Source: Candidatus Alloenteromonas pullistercoris (lineage in GTDB: Bacteria; Bacillota_I; Bacilli_A; RFN20; CAG-826). Taken from it: a stretch of DNA of 64,000 nucleotides. The DNA lies in assembly GCA_017694295.1 (NCBI GenBank), contig JADINA010000039.1, forward strand, positions 43,573 through 107,572, in the 5' to 3' direction. Of the stretch, positions 35,345-43,317 are shown one piece after another. Made by a program: the position numbers and the translations under genes. The notes under the pieces were generated by a model that saw nothing but the letters and a program-made list of their open reading frames with translations, was not told the DNA's origin and searched no databases. The first letter of the stretch is position 1. Every line of letters starts with the position of its first letter.

Positions 35345-36199
35345 CTAAATATGGAATTCGCGGGCTTGCTGGAGTTTGTTGAAGAATATGGCGGCCGCCG
35401 TGTTGTTTTTGTTTTTCATCCGCTTGGGCAGCTCCTCGCGGATGAATTGCTGCCCCGCTTCCTTAATCTCGGATAGGCTAGTATGCCCCTGGAACACCTT
35501 TCTCCCGAATTCGGCCCCATAGGCGTAGGAGACGTCCATCGCCTTATTGATGACCTCTTTCTTAAACGAGTAGGTCGGGAACCCGTTGCCGAGCCTCGTC
35601 CCATCGTCGACATCGATGACGACCGGGACTTTCTTCACGATCTCGGCGCTTGGGAGATAACGGGGGTAATTGTGGATTATGAGCAAAACGTCGACGTCGA
35701 ATTGGAGGAAGGGGAAGGTCGGGATGTTGTCTAGCGCCCCGCCGTCTAGGTAGAAGCGTCTCCCGTCTCGCCTGACCAACCCGTTGATGAAGGGGAAGGT
35801 AACGGTGATGTTAATCGCCTTCTCCAGCTCCTCGCTGCTTTTGCTGCTATCGAGGTAGAAATAATGGGTCGAAAGGGTGTTCACACACGCCCCGGTGACG
35901 TAAAAGGGGACTTTGATCTTGCTCGGATCGGTCACCATCGGGGCCAATAGGCGGCTGACGATGCCCCCTTTCAAGGCCTTCATGACGTCGCCAAGGCTCC
36001 GAAGGTCTATTGTCCTATAGACGTTATCGAGATAGGGGATGTTGCCGCTAGAATAGGCGAGGGCATTGACTCCGCCGATGGAGGAAGAGGAGATAAGAGC
36101 GATGTCACCTTCGTTGATGAAAGGCAAAAGTCCCTCGAGGAAGGCGAGCTGGGCCGCCCCCCTGGCAAACCCGCCGCCCAAAACGATGCCAAGCCTCAT
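35345..36199 (-). CDS. Patatin-like phospholipase
   Basis: GIVLGGGFARGAAQLAFLEGL; SSSSIGGVNALA; YLDGGALDNIP; ATG overlaps upstream TGA. Confidence 0.85.
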   Translation of the reverse strand: MRLGIVLGGGFARGAAQLAFLEGLLPFINEGDIALISSSSIGGVNALAYSSGNIPYLDNVYRTIDLRSLGDVMKALKGGIVSRLLAPMVTDPSKIKVPFYVTGACVNTLSTHYFYLDSSKSSEELEKAINITVTFPFINGLVRRDGRRFYLDGGALDNIPTFPFLQFDVDVLLIIHNYPRYLPSAEIVKKVPVVIDVDDGTRLGNGFPTYSFKKEVINKAMDVSYAYGAEFGRKVFQGHTSLSEIKEAGQQFIREELPKRMKNKNNTAAAIFFNKLQQAREFHI

Positions 36200-36912
36200 C
36201 CGCGGACCCCAAACTTGGTTTTTAACCGGAAAATAGAAAATATGAGGGCGTTGAAGCCAAATAGGCAAGTCACCCCGAAGCAGACGTAATTAAGCAAGGA
36301 GGCGAGGGAATCGTTTTCGTAATCGTAGAAGAAGGTCATGGCGAAGCAGATGGCGGAGAAGAGGAAAAGGAAAAGCAGATAGACGAAGACGCCCCAAACG
36401 TTAAACCGCCTCGCCAATAGGTAGCGGATCCCCCCGATGAGCAAGGTCGCCATGATGAGGCAGGGGAAGAAGAAGCCGAAGCAAAGTGAAAAGGAGGTGT
36501 AGCCGTAGATGCGATCGGGGCTTTGCCCAAAGCTAGGGAAGGAAAGCATAAAGACGGCGGCCCCGCCTAGAAAATAGCCCATGGCCTTATAGAAGAAAAG
36601 GCGCGGCACGCCCTTTTTGGGGATGATGAACTCGTTTAGCAGGAACAACACCCCAAAGGAAAGGACGTAGGAATAGAAGGAAAGGTGGAAGTTCTCCTTC
36701 GGCCCGGAAAGGGCCAAGACGGCGTCGAGGATCGAGCAGATGAGGAAGGCGTTGGCCCCGAGAAGGAAAAGGGTTTGCCGTAACGAGATGGCGAACCAAT
36801 TGAAGGGGAAGCGCTTTTTGTCGAGCCGGTCCTCCTCGACGTAGGGGGTGCCGCAATAGGGGCATTTTGATTCGACCCCTTTGGTTATGAAGCCGCAATG
36901 TCTGCAATACAT
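36196..36912 (-). CDS. Zinc-ribbon membrane protein
   Basis: MYCRHCGFITKGVESKCPYCGTPY; polytopic C-terminal part. Confidence 0.7.
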   Translation of the reverse strand: MYCRHCGFITKGVESKCPYCGTPYVEEDRLDKKRFPFNWFAISLRQTLFLLGANAFLICSILDAVLALSGPKENFHLSFYSYVLSFGVLFLLNEFIIPKKGVPRLFFYKAMGYFLGGAAVFMLSFPSFGQSPDRIYGYTSFSLCFGFFFPCLIMATLLIGGIRYLLARRFNVWGVFVYLLFLFLFSAICFAMTFFYDYENDSLASLLNYVCFGVTCLFGFNALIFSIFRLKTKFGVRG

Positions 36913-36940
36913 ATTTAAGTCCTGGACAAAATGATAAAGC

Positions 36941-36968
36941 AAAAGGCTCTGCAATTAAAGCAGAGCCT
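36941..36968 (-). terminator. Terminator of the 36982 gene
   Basis: AGGCTCTGC-aattaaa-GCAGAGCCT. Confidence 0.8.
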
Positions 36969-36981
36969 AGTTGCCGTTTTC

Positions 36982-37611
36982 TTAGATGTGGGAGTTCTCG
37001 GCGACCCAGTTGATGAGGTGAGCCGCGGCCCAGAAGGTGTAGATGCCGAGGGTGATGATCGAGAGCAAGGCCCAGATGATCCAGCGCCCGAGGAAGCCCA
37101 TGGCGTCGCCAGTGAAGGTGACGTTTCCGCCGCCAAGGGTCATCTTCCCGACGATGTAGTCGATGACGAACTTCAAGCCGACCGGGTAAAGGAGGCCGAG
37201 GGTGAGGCCGGCGATGAAGCCAGCGGCGAGGATATGGAGGAAGAGCATGATGGCACCGCCTTCCCAGGAGCCGGGGACGTCGCTGCCTTCGATGTAGACG
37301 TGCTTGGCGATCCACTGGATGAGCTTCTTGGGGATCCAGAACGAGTAGATGCCGATGGTGCAGATGGTGAGGAGGATCCAAAGGAGCCACTTGCCGATGA
37401 GCTGTCCGCCGGTGCCGTCGAAGGTGAGTTTCTTGCCGTCAACGGTCGTGTTCTTGAAAATGTAGCGAATTGCCGAGGCGATAACCCACGGGGTCCCGAT
37501 GAAGAGGGTGATGACGATGAGGAACGACCAAAGGATGCTATGTCCGAGCAAACCTAGGCCAGATCCGGTGTAACCGCCTTTCTTGGCGGTTGCGGCGACG
37601 TTTTCTGCCAT
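36982..37611 (-). CDS. DUF898-like membrane protein
   Basis: Duplicated pattern 'FDGTGGQLIGKWLLWILLTICTIGIYSFWIPKKLIQWIAKH' / 'FTGDAMGFLGRWIIWALLSIITLGIYTFWAAAHLINWVAEN'; start at MAENVAAT with AAAGGAAA. Confidence 0.7.
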   Translation of the reverse strand: MAENVAATAKKGGYTGSGLGLLGHSILWSFLIVITLFIGTPWVIASAIRYIFKNTTVDGKKLTFDGTGGQLIGKWLLWILLTICTIGIYSFWIPKKLIQWIAKHVYIEGSDVPGSWEGGAIMLFLHILAAGFIAGLTLGLLYPVGLKFVIDYIVGKMTLGGGNVTFTGDAMGFLGRWIIWALLSIITLGIYTFWAAAHLINWVAENSHI

Positions 37612-37779
37612 TGTCTTTTCCTTTCTTGCGTTTCCGCTTAAGACATTGTGAGTTTGGACTTTGCTCCAAACGGTGTCAATGATTAATTTCGGCAAAATCG
37701 GCTACCTCAAAGAGGTAAATTTTTTCATTCTTTTCATTTTCCTTAGGCCAAGTTAGAAGGCTAGTTGTAAAATCGGGCT

Positions 37780-38367
37780 ATGGAGACGCTCAGGTTTTCG
37801 GAAGATGAGCTAAAGCAGCTCCTGGCCAAAGACGAGAGGCTCGCCCTTGCCATCAAGCGGATCGGGAGGATCAAAAGGGAGGCCTTCCCCGACCCCTTCT
37901 ATGGCCTATTCGTCCAAATAGCCGGGCAGCAGATCTCGGGGAAGGCGCTAGAAAGGATAATCGGGAAAACATCCGGGCTAACCCCGAAGGCCGCTTTGGG
38001 TATGGGCATACCAGGGCTTAGGGGAATAGGCCTAAGCGAGGCCAAGGCAAAGGCGATAACCGCATCCGCGAGGAAGTTCGTTTCCGGGGAATGGGACGAT
38101 TTGCCCTTACTTAGCGACGAGGAGGTCGAGGCAAATCTAACGGAGATTAAGGGGATCGGGCGCTGGACGGCTGAGATGTATTTGCTTTTCACCCTCAAAA
38201 GGAAAAGCGCCCTAAGCTATGGGGATTACGGGATTAGGAAAGGGATTTGCGCCCTTTTCGGGTATAAAACCCTTTCAAGGAAACGCTTTGAGGGGGTGAA
38301 AAGGAAGCTTTCGCCCCACTTGTCGCTTGCCTCGCTCTACCTTTGGGAAATAGCCGCCGGGAAATAA
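37780..38367 (+). CDS. DNA-3-methyladenine glycosylase II-like (HhH-GPD)
   Basis: FYGLFVQIAGQQISGKALERI; LTEIKGIGRWTAEMYLLFTL; YGDYGIRKG. Confidence 0.9.
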   Translation: METLRFSEDELKQLLAKDERLALAIKRIGRIKREAFPDPFYGLFVQIAGQQISGKALERIIGKTSGLTPKAALGMGIPGLRGIGLSEAKAKAITASARKFVSGEWDDLPLLSDEEVEANLTEIKGIGRWTAEMYLLFTLKRKSALSYGDYGIRKGICALFGYKTLSRKRFEGVKRKLSPHLSLASLYLWEIAAGK

Positions 38368-38368
38368 G

Positions 38369-39010
38369 CTACTTTCCGAGTTTGGTGTCGTATCCGGGGT
38401 TTTCCTTTGGGCGGAGGGCGTTAGGGTAATTGACGTCGGCTTTGACGTCCTCGGCGATGCGTTGGAGCTTCGTTGCGATGAAGGAGGCGTCTACTATGTC
38501 CTCAAGCACCACTTTTTGCGTGCCGGCGAGGATGTAGATATCCCCGACCTTGCACATCCTCTCGACCAACCCGACCCGGACGTTGACCGAGGTGATCGAG
38601 GGATAATAGATCGAGACGATGGTCGACCCGATGAAGCCCTTTTTGACCAATATCCGCCTTTCGGTGAAGGCGTAATCCTCCTTTTCCTGCCTTTTGGAGG
38701 CGCTTAGGACGCTAGAGAGCCAAATCCAGAAGGGGAGGAGGTGGAAAAGCATGAACACCCCGTATATCAAATAAACGAACCAGGGGGCGCCGTGCATCAC
38801 GAACAAAAGGATGCAAAGGAAGGCGACGTCGAAGCAAAGGAAGATGAGGGCCGGGATGGCGAAGCGGAGGACGCTTGAGAGGATGAAGGATGATTTCTTC
38901 GGCTTCCCCTCCCAAAGGATGGATTCGCCCTCGTTAAGCAAGTCGGCGATCTCCTCCTCCTTGCCCGAATCCCCGCCTTTTTGGAAATAACGCTCGTCGA
39001 TTCGCTTCAT
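38369..39010 (-). CDS. PH (bPH2-like) domain membrane protein
   Basis: GESILWEGKPKKSSFILSS; two TM; FTERRILVKKGFIGSTIVSIYYPSITSVNVR; start MKRIDER with GGAGG. Confidence 0.75.
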   Translation of the reverse strand: MKRIDERYFQKGGDSGKEEEIADLLNEGESILWEGKPKKSSFILSSVLRFAIPALIFLCFDVAFLCILLFVMHGAPWFVYLIYGVFMLFHLLPFWIWLSSVLSASKRQEKEDYAFTERRILVKKGFIGSTIVSIYYPSITSVNVRVGLVERMCKVGDIYILAGTQKVVLEDIVDASFIATKLQRIAEDVKADVNYPNALRPKENPGYDTKLGK

Positions 39011-39101
39011 AATCACGCCTCCTTGGCGATATTTTAACATTCGTGGGGGCAAACAAAACGTTGTTTTGCTAATATAGTGTCGATTAAGAGGAATTGGACT
39101 A

Positions 39102-40679
39102 ATGGGTTCTTATAAAGACGACATAATCTACCAAATCTACCCCCGCTCCTACGCCGACTCAAATGGCGACGGCATCGGGGACCTGCGCGGGATAATCGGG
39201 AAGCTCGATTACCTTTCCGAGCTCGGGATAACCGCCATCTGGCTTTCCCCGGTTTTCCTTTCGCCGATGGAGGACATGGGATACGACATCGCCTCCTATT
39301 ACCACATCGACCCGATCTTCGGCAGCGACGAGGATATGGATGAGCTTATCGCCAAAGCCAGGGAAAAAGGGCTAAGGATCATCCTCGACATGGTCTTAAA
39401 CCACACCTCCAAGGAACACGAATGGTTTAAGCAGGCCCGGCAAAGCAAGGACAATCCCTACCGCGATTACTACATCTTCCGCGACTCCCCCAACTCGATA
39501 GGCTCGGCCTTCGGGGGATCGGCTTGGGAATACAACGAGCCGACTAACGATTACTATTTCCACCTCTATGCCCCCGGCCAGCCCGACCTAAACTGGGACA
39601 ACGAGGCGATGCGCGAGGACCTTTACAAAGCCTGTAACTACTGGCTTGACAAGGGGGTCTATGGGTTTAGGCTCGACGTCATCGAGAACATCGGCAAGGA
39701 AGTCGATCGGGGAATCATCCAAAACGGCCCCACCCTCCATCAAAGGCTCCATGAGCTAAACAGAAAGACCTTCGGACGGGTGGGCGGGATCTCCATCGGC
39801 GAATGCTGGTGCGCCGACGCCGAGTCGCGCCTTCTTTACGTCGACCCGAAGCGCGAGGAGCTTTCCATGGTCTTCCTCTTCGACGACTTCACCCAGTTCT
39901 ACAGCCAGAAATACGAGAAATGGGTGAGGCGGGAATTCGATGCGCGCGATTTGAGGAACGCCATCTTCAAACGCCAATTGACCGAAAAGGAAAGGTCATG
40001 GGACGCCCTTTTCTGGAACAACCACGACCTCCCGCGGGCCATATGCCGGTATGGGGAGCTTGGGGACAGGGCGAAAAAGGCCAAGTGCTTCTTCGCCGCC
40101 ACCCTCTTCCTCCGCGGCACCCCGTTCATCTACCAAGGCGACGAGATCGGGATGGTCAACGGGCATTTTAAGTCCAAGGAAGATTACCGGGACATTGAGA
40201 CGCTTAACGCCTTCCCCATATTAAGGGAAAAGGGATTATCGGAAAAGGAGACTTGGGACGCCATCGCCTCAACCAGCCGCGACACCGCGAGGATCCCGAT
40301 GCGCTGGGAGGACAAGCCGGGGTATGGCTTCACCTCCGCCACGCCTTGGCTTGACGGGGGCCCCGATCGTTATTGCGTCGCTTCCGAGGAAAACGACCCC
40401 GATTCCATCCTTTCCTTCTACAAAACGGCCATAAAGCTCCGCAAAAGCGAAAAATACAAAGAAACTATAAAGGAAGGGGATTTTGCGCCCATATTGACCG
40501 AAACCGACCTTTTCGCCTATAAACGTATTTGCGGTGGGAAAACCTTGACCGTCATCGCCAACTTGACAAACGCGAAGCGGGAAAACGCCAAAGGCGAAGG
40601 GGAATTGGTTTTGTCCAACTACGGGGATGAGGATAGCGAAATCCGCCCGTTCGAGGTCCGGGTATACTGGAAGGAATAA
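39102..40679 (+). CDS. GH13 alpha-glucosidase / oligo-1,6-glucosidase-like
   Basis: DDIIYQIYPRSYADSNGDGIGDLRGI; GLRIILDMVLNHTS; GFRLDVI; GECW; FWNNHDLPRAICRYG. Confidence 0.95.
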   Translation: MGSYKDDIIYQIYPRSYADSNGDGIGDLRGIIGKLDYLSELGITAIWLSPVFLSPMEDMGYDIASYYHIDPIFGSDEDMDELIAKAREKGLRIILDMVLNHTSKEHEWFKQARQSKDNPYRDYYIFRDSPNSIGSAFGGSAWEYNEPTNDYYFHLYAPGQPDLNWDNEAMREDLYKACNYWLDKGVYGFRLDVIENIGKEVDRGIIQNGPTLHQRLHELNRKTFGRVGGISIGECWCADAESRLLYVDPKREELSMVFLFDDFTQFYSQKYEKWVRREFDARDLRNAIFKRQLTEKERSWDALFWNNHDLPRAICRYGELGDRAKKAKCFFAATLFLRGTPFIYQGDEIGMVNGHFKSKEDYRDIETLNAFPILREKGLSEKETWDAIASTSRDTARIPMRWEDKPGYGFTSATPWLDGGPDRYCVASEENDPDSILSFYKTAIKLRKSEKYKETIKEGDFAPILTETDLFAYKRICGGKTLTVIANLTNAKRENAKGEGELVLSNYGDEDSEIRPFEVRVYWKE

Positions 40680-40705
40680 CCTAACCGCGTCTTTGCAAAA
40701 CGATT

Positions 40706-40744
40706 GCCAAGAGGCCAAAGACTTATCCGCCTCTTGGCTTTTTT
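40706..40744 (+). terminator. Terminator after GH13 gene
   Basis: GCCAAGAGGC-N13-GCCTCTTGGC-TTTTTT, perfect 10-bp stem. Confidence 0.9.
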
Positions 40745-40830
40745 CGCCCCTTTAAAGCCCCGCTCTTCCCAAAAGGGGCTGCTCGACGGTTAACCCAAAG
40801 GCGAGGATAGTAAGGCTCAGGAAGAAAGAT

Positions 40831-40890
40831 TTCATTGATTACGTTTTCAATGAATTCGTATTCAATGAATTTGCGTTCAAGTCATAAGCG
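40831..40890. repeat. Four tandem 15-bp degenerate repeats
   Basis: TTCATTGATTACGTT / TTCAATGAATTCGTA / TTCAATGAATTTGCG / TTCAAGTCATAAGCG. Confidence 0.7.
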
Positions 40891-41088
40891 GGAGTAACGA
40901 AAGTCCAGCATAAACAACAAGTGGAGAGTTAACCCCGTAACCCCCAGGGGCAGCGTCTGCTTGTGCCAAAAAACATATGTCGCATGAGATTTTTGTCCAA
41001 AAAGAAAAGTGCCCCGTATGGCTGATTTCAACTGCATAATGAAAATTGTGATGAATGGATAATTTTCCGTTAATCGAGAAAACTTTCA

Positions 41089-41289
41089 CTTCGTGCGAAG
41101 TTCGTGCGAAGTTTAACTTCGCATTGATTTATGCTTTGCATTAGCAATTTGTACTAAACGTCTAATTTTGATTAATTTTTCCCTGAAATCCTTTGGTTTG
41201 ACATTCGACCTACATTCCGAAGTAACTACGAACCGGCAGTAGAAAAACTTTGAGTGGCGAACAAACGCTTCGCACGAACTTCGCACGAA
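41089..41289. repeat. Element bounded by 22-bp perfect inverted repeats
   Basis: TTCGTGCGAAGTTCGTGCGAAG (41090-41111) and reverse complement CTTCGCACGAACTTCGCACGAA (41268-41289). Confidence 0.75.
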
Positions 41290-41554
41290 CTTTTCCTTCA
41301 TTACGCAGTCAGTTTTTCTCTTCTATAAAGATAAGATTTAAGGGAGCGGGGAGGGAAAGAATTGATGCAAGCAAAACCATTTCTCCTGAAAGAGAAACTG
41401 AGAATCTAGAGAGAGAGTGACCATTTCGTTGTCGGATGCACAAGATTCTAGTTGCTCACTTCCGCACGCTCTTCCAACGGCTTTTATTACAAAGATTTTT
41501 ATGGATTTTTCCAGGTAAATGTAAACACAATGATTTAAAAGAGGTAGCAAACAA

Positions 41555-42031
41555 ATGAAAAGAAAATTGAAATTCGCCCTTCCAATCTTATGCGCCTTGG
41601 CTTTGACAGGATGTCAAACTAACCAAAGCGAAAGCGAAGGAACCGAAGGCAGTTCAGCCCCTTCCGAAGTAACCATCGACCCCAAATTTGAAGAATACCG
41701 GCACGTCCAGTCCGCGTTCAACAAAGGCCTTGAGCTATATGCCTGGAAAGACGGCTCCGAATGGGTTTCGGGCTTGCTAGGCGGCACCAATCGATACAAA
41801 ACTGTGGAGGAGATAGTCGACATTCAACAGAATCCGTGCCCGATAGAGATCATGAGGCAAATCCTTTACACCGACTACGAACAGGACGTTCTGGACATGT
41901 GCTACATCTTCATCGTGTCCAACCCACCTTTAGAATCCGAATTGATCCATTCCGGCATAATGGACCAAGAGGAATTGATGTATTTAATCGTCTTCTTCGG
42001 GTTGGAAGAAAACTATTCATACATGTTTTAA
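41555..42031 (+). CDS. Small lipoprotein, unknown function
   Basis: MKRKLKFALPILCALALTGCQTNQSES lipobox; upstream GAGGT. Confidence 0.7.
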   Translation: MKRKLKFALPILCALALTGCQTNQSESEGTEGSSAPSEVTIDPKFEEYRHVQSAFNKGLELYAWKDGSEWVSGLLGGTNRYKTVEEIVDIQQNPCPIEIMRQILYTDYEQDVLDMCYIFIVSNPPLESELIHSGIMDQEELMYLIVFFGLEENYSYMF

Positions 42032-42150
42032 GCCCCAAACCGTCAATAGCCGCTGCTCGAAAGTCAGCGGCATTTCCGCAAGATTTTGGTTGGCTTCTCT
42101 TACTACCGATTTTAAAAAAATAACGGTTTTCGCTTATTTTTTGGGCCTAT

Positions 42151-42219
42151 TGCCAAACTTGGCACGATTTCAATGCCAAACTTGGCGCGAAATCATTGCC
42201 TAATTTGGCACGAAAGCCG
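42151..42219. repeat. Three tandem 23-bp repeats each with a TGCC(A/T)Ann TTGGCR dyad
   Basis: TGCCAAACTTGGCACGATTTCAA / TGCCAAACTTGGCGCGAAATCAT / TGCCTAATTTGGCACGAAAGCCG. Confidence 0.8.
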
Positions 42220-42255
42220 CGGGCTCGCGGTCTATCCGCTGGATGCTGTTAAGCG

Positions 42256-42519
42256 TTAAGGAGTGAATATGTCCATCCGAAGTGACGCATCGGTAAACGA
42301 ATACGGATCCATTATGTAGTCCCGAAGATCCACCACTTCCGGATCTTTGGGCTCTATCCAGCTCATTGTTGCCAGGCTGCCCTTGAACCCCATCGCCTTG
42401 GCGTACTCCCTCGCCTTGTCGATTATCTCTTGGTCCGACATTTTGGCTATTTCTTCCTTGCTGATTTTCCTGATTTCCATATCCGGTTTCATTATAGACG
42501 GCATCGGGAGAATCCCCAA
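42256..42519 (-). CDS. Small hypothetical protein
   Basis: ORF; likely true start at MKPDMEIRK or MEIRKISKEEIAKMSDQEIIDKAREYAK. Confidence 0.4.
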   Translation of the reverse strand: MGILPMPSIMKPDMEIRKISKEEIAKMSDQEIIDKAREYAKAMGFKGSLATMSWIEPKDPEVVDLRDYIMDPYSFTDASLRMDIFTP

Positions 42520-42619
42520 ATGACGCCTAAATCCCCCGCCGCCAATTATCGGGAACGCAAATTGGCGTTTTGCTATGAAAGCAAAAAGCCCGATTCCCTC
42601 GGGCTTAACGGCATTTTAG

Positions 42620-42695
42620 TGGCGCGCCGGGCAGGACTCGAACCCGCAGCCTAGAGATTCGAAGTCTCTCGCTCTATCCGTTGCGCTACCGGCGC
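42620..42695 (-). tRNA. tRNA-Arg(TCG)
   Basis: GCGCCGG..GCGC-AACGGATA-GAGC..AGAGA-CTTCGAA-TCTCT..GCGGG-TTCGAGT-CCTGC..CCGGCGC-G-CCA cloverleaf. Confidence 0.95.
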
Positions 42696-42729
42696 GCACG
42701 AAAGCCATTATACACCCTTATCCCCGCTT

Positions 42730-42756
42730 AAAGAAAAAGAGGGCCGAAGCCCTCTT
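42730..42756 (-). terminator. Terminator of feo operon
   Basis: AAGAGGGC-cgaa-GCCCTCTT with A-run on + side. Confidence 0.8.
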
Positions 42757-42773
42757 AGGCGGAGGAAAGGGGA

Positions 42774-43112
42774 TTATCCTAATTTCCCCAATAGCTTCTC
42801 GTCGGCGTTGACCACGATTAGCTGGCTAAGTGCCTTGGCATCTTTCCCGAAGATGCCCTCAAGGCGGGTTTGCAGCCTTTCCTCCAAGCCGCGCAGGAAG
42901 GAGAACTCCGCCTCCCCCTTCTCGCTTAGCGCCCCATCGCGCCCGCTTAGCCGCAGGCAGTCGCCTGAGGCGAACATCTCGGAAAGCAAGACGCTGATCC
43001 TGGCCTTCGATAGCCCAAGGGAGAGCCCAAGGGCCTTGAAGGAGAAGAGCCCATCCTCCCCTTTGACCTTCCCAATGCCGAGGAGGACGCGCCGCTTAGT
43101 CGATGCTTCCAT
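42774..43112 (-). CDS. Small winged-helix protein of feo operon
   Basis: FSFKALGLSLGLSKARISVLLSEMFASGDCLRLSGRDGALSEKGEAEF. Confidence 0.6.
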   Translation of the reverse strand: MEASTKRRVLLGIGKVKGEDGLFSFKALGLSLGLSKARISVLLSEMFASGDCLRLSGRDGALSEKGEAEFSFLRGLEERLQTRLEGIFGKDAKALSQLIVVNADEKLLGKLG

Positions 43113-43317
43113 TTTGCTTTTGGCAGCAAGGGCAGCCCTTCTTTTGGCTTTTCCGATACGCCTTGAGCAAGGCCTTCCCCTTGTCGCCGCATCCGCAGCT
43201 TGGCCTTTTGCCCCTTATCCTATTGACGATGCCCAGGATTACGATGAAGGCGAAGAAGCCAAGTACGATGGCAAGAAGGAGATAGGAGATCCAAGATAGC
43301 GAGGCGAGGATCAGCAT
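43096..43317 (-). CDS. FeoB-associated Cys-rich membrane protein
   Basis: MLILASLSWISYLLLAIVLGFFAFIVILG...SCGCGDKGKALLKAYRKSQKKGCPCCQKQ. Confidence 0.8.
   Translation of the reverse strand: MLILASLSWISYLLLAIVLGFFAFIVILGIVNRIRGKRPSCGCGDKGKALLKAYRKSQKKGCPCCQKQNGSID

Noticed and set aside
36587-37390. 267-aa minus ORF, His/Arg/Pro-rich, and 36931-37557 plus ORF
   Set aside because: Alternative frames of the DUF898-like and zinc-ribbon genes; no family resemblance.
39050-39075. LacI-type operator GCAAACAAAACGTTGTTTTGC upstream of the GH13 gene
   Set aside because: Dyad has several mismatches and no clear promoter alignment; too weak to claim.
42151-42219. CRISPR array
   Set aside because: Repeat units are contiguous with no spacers; only three copies and no cas genes in the window.
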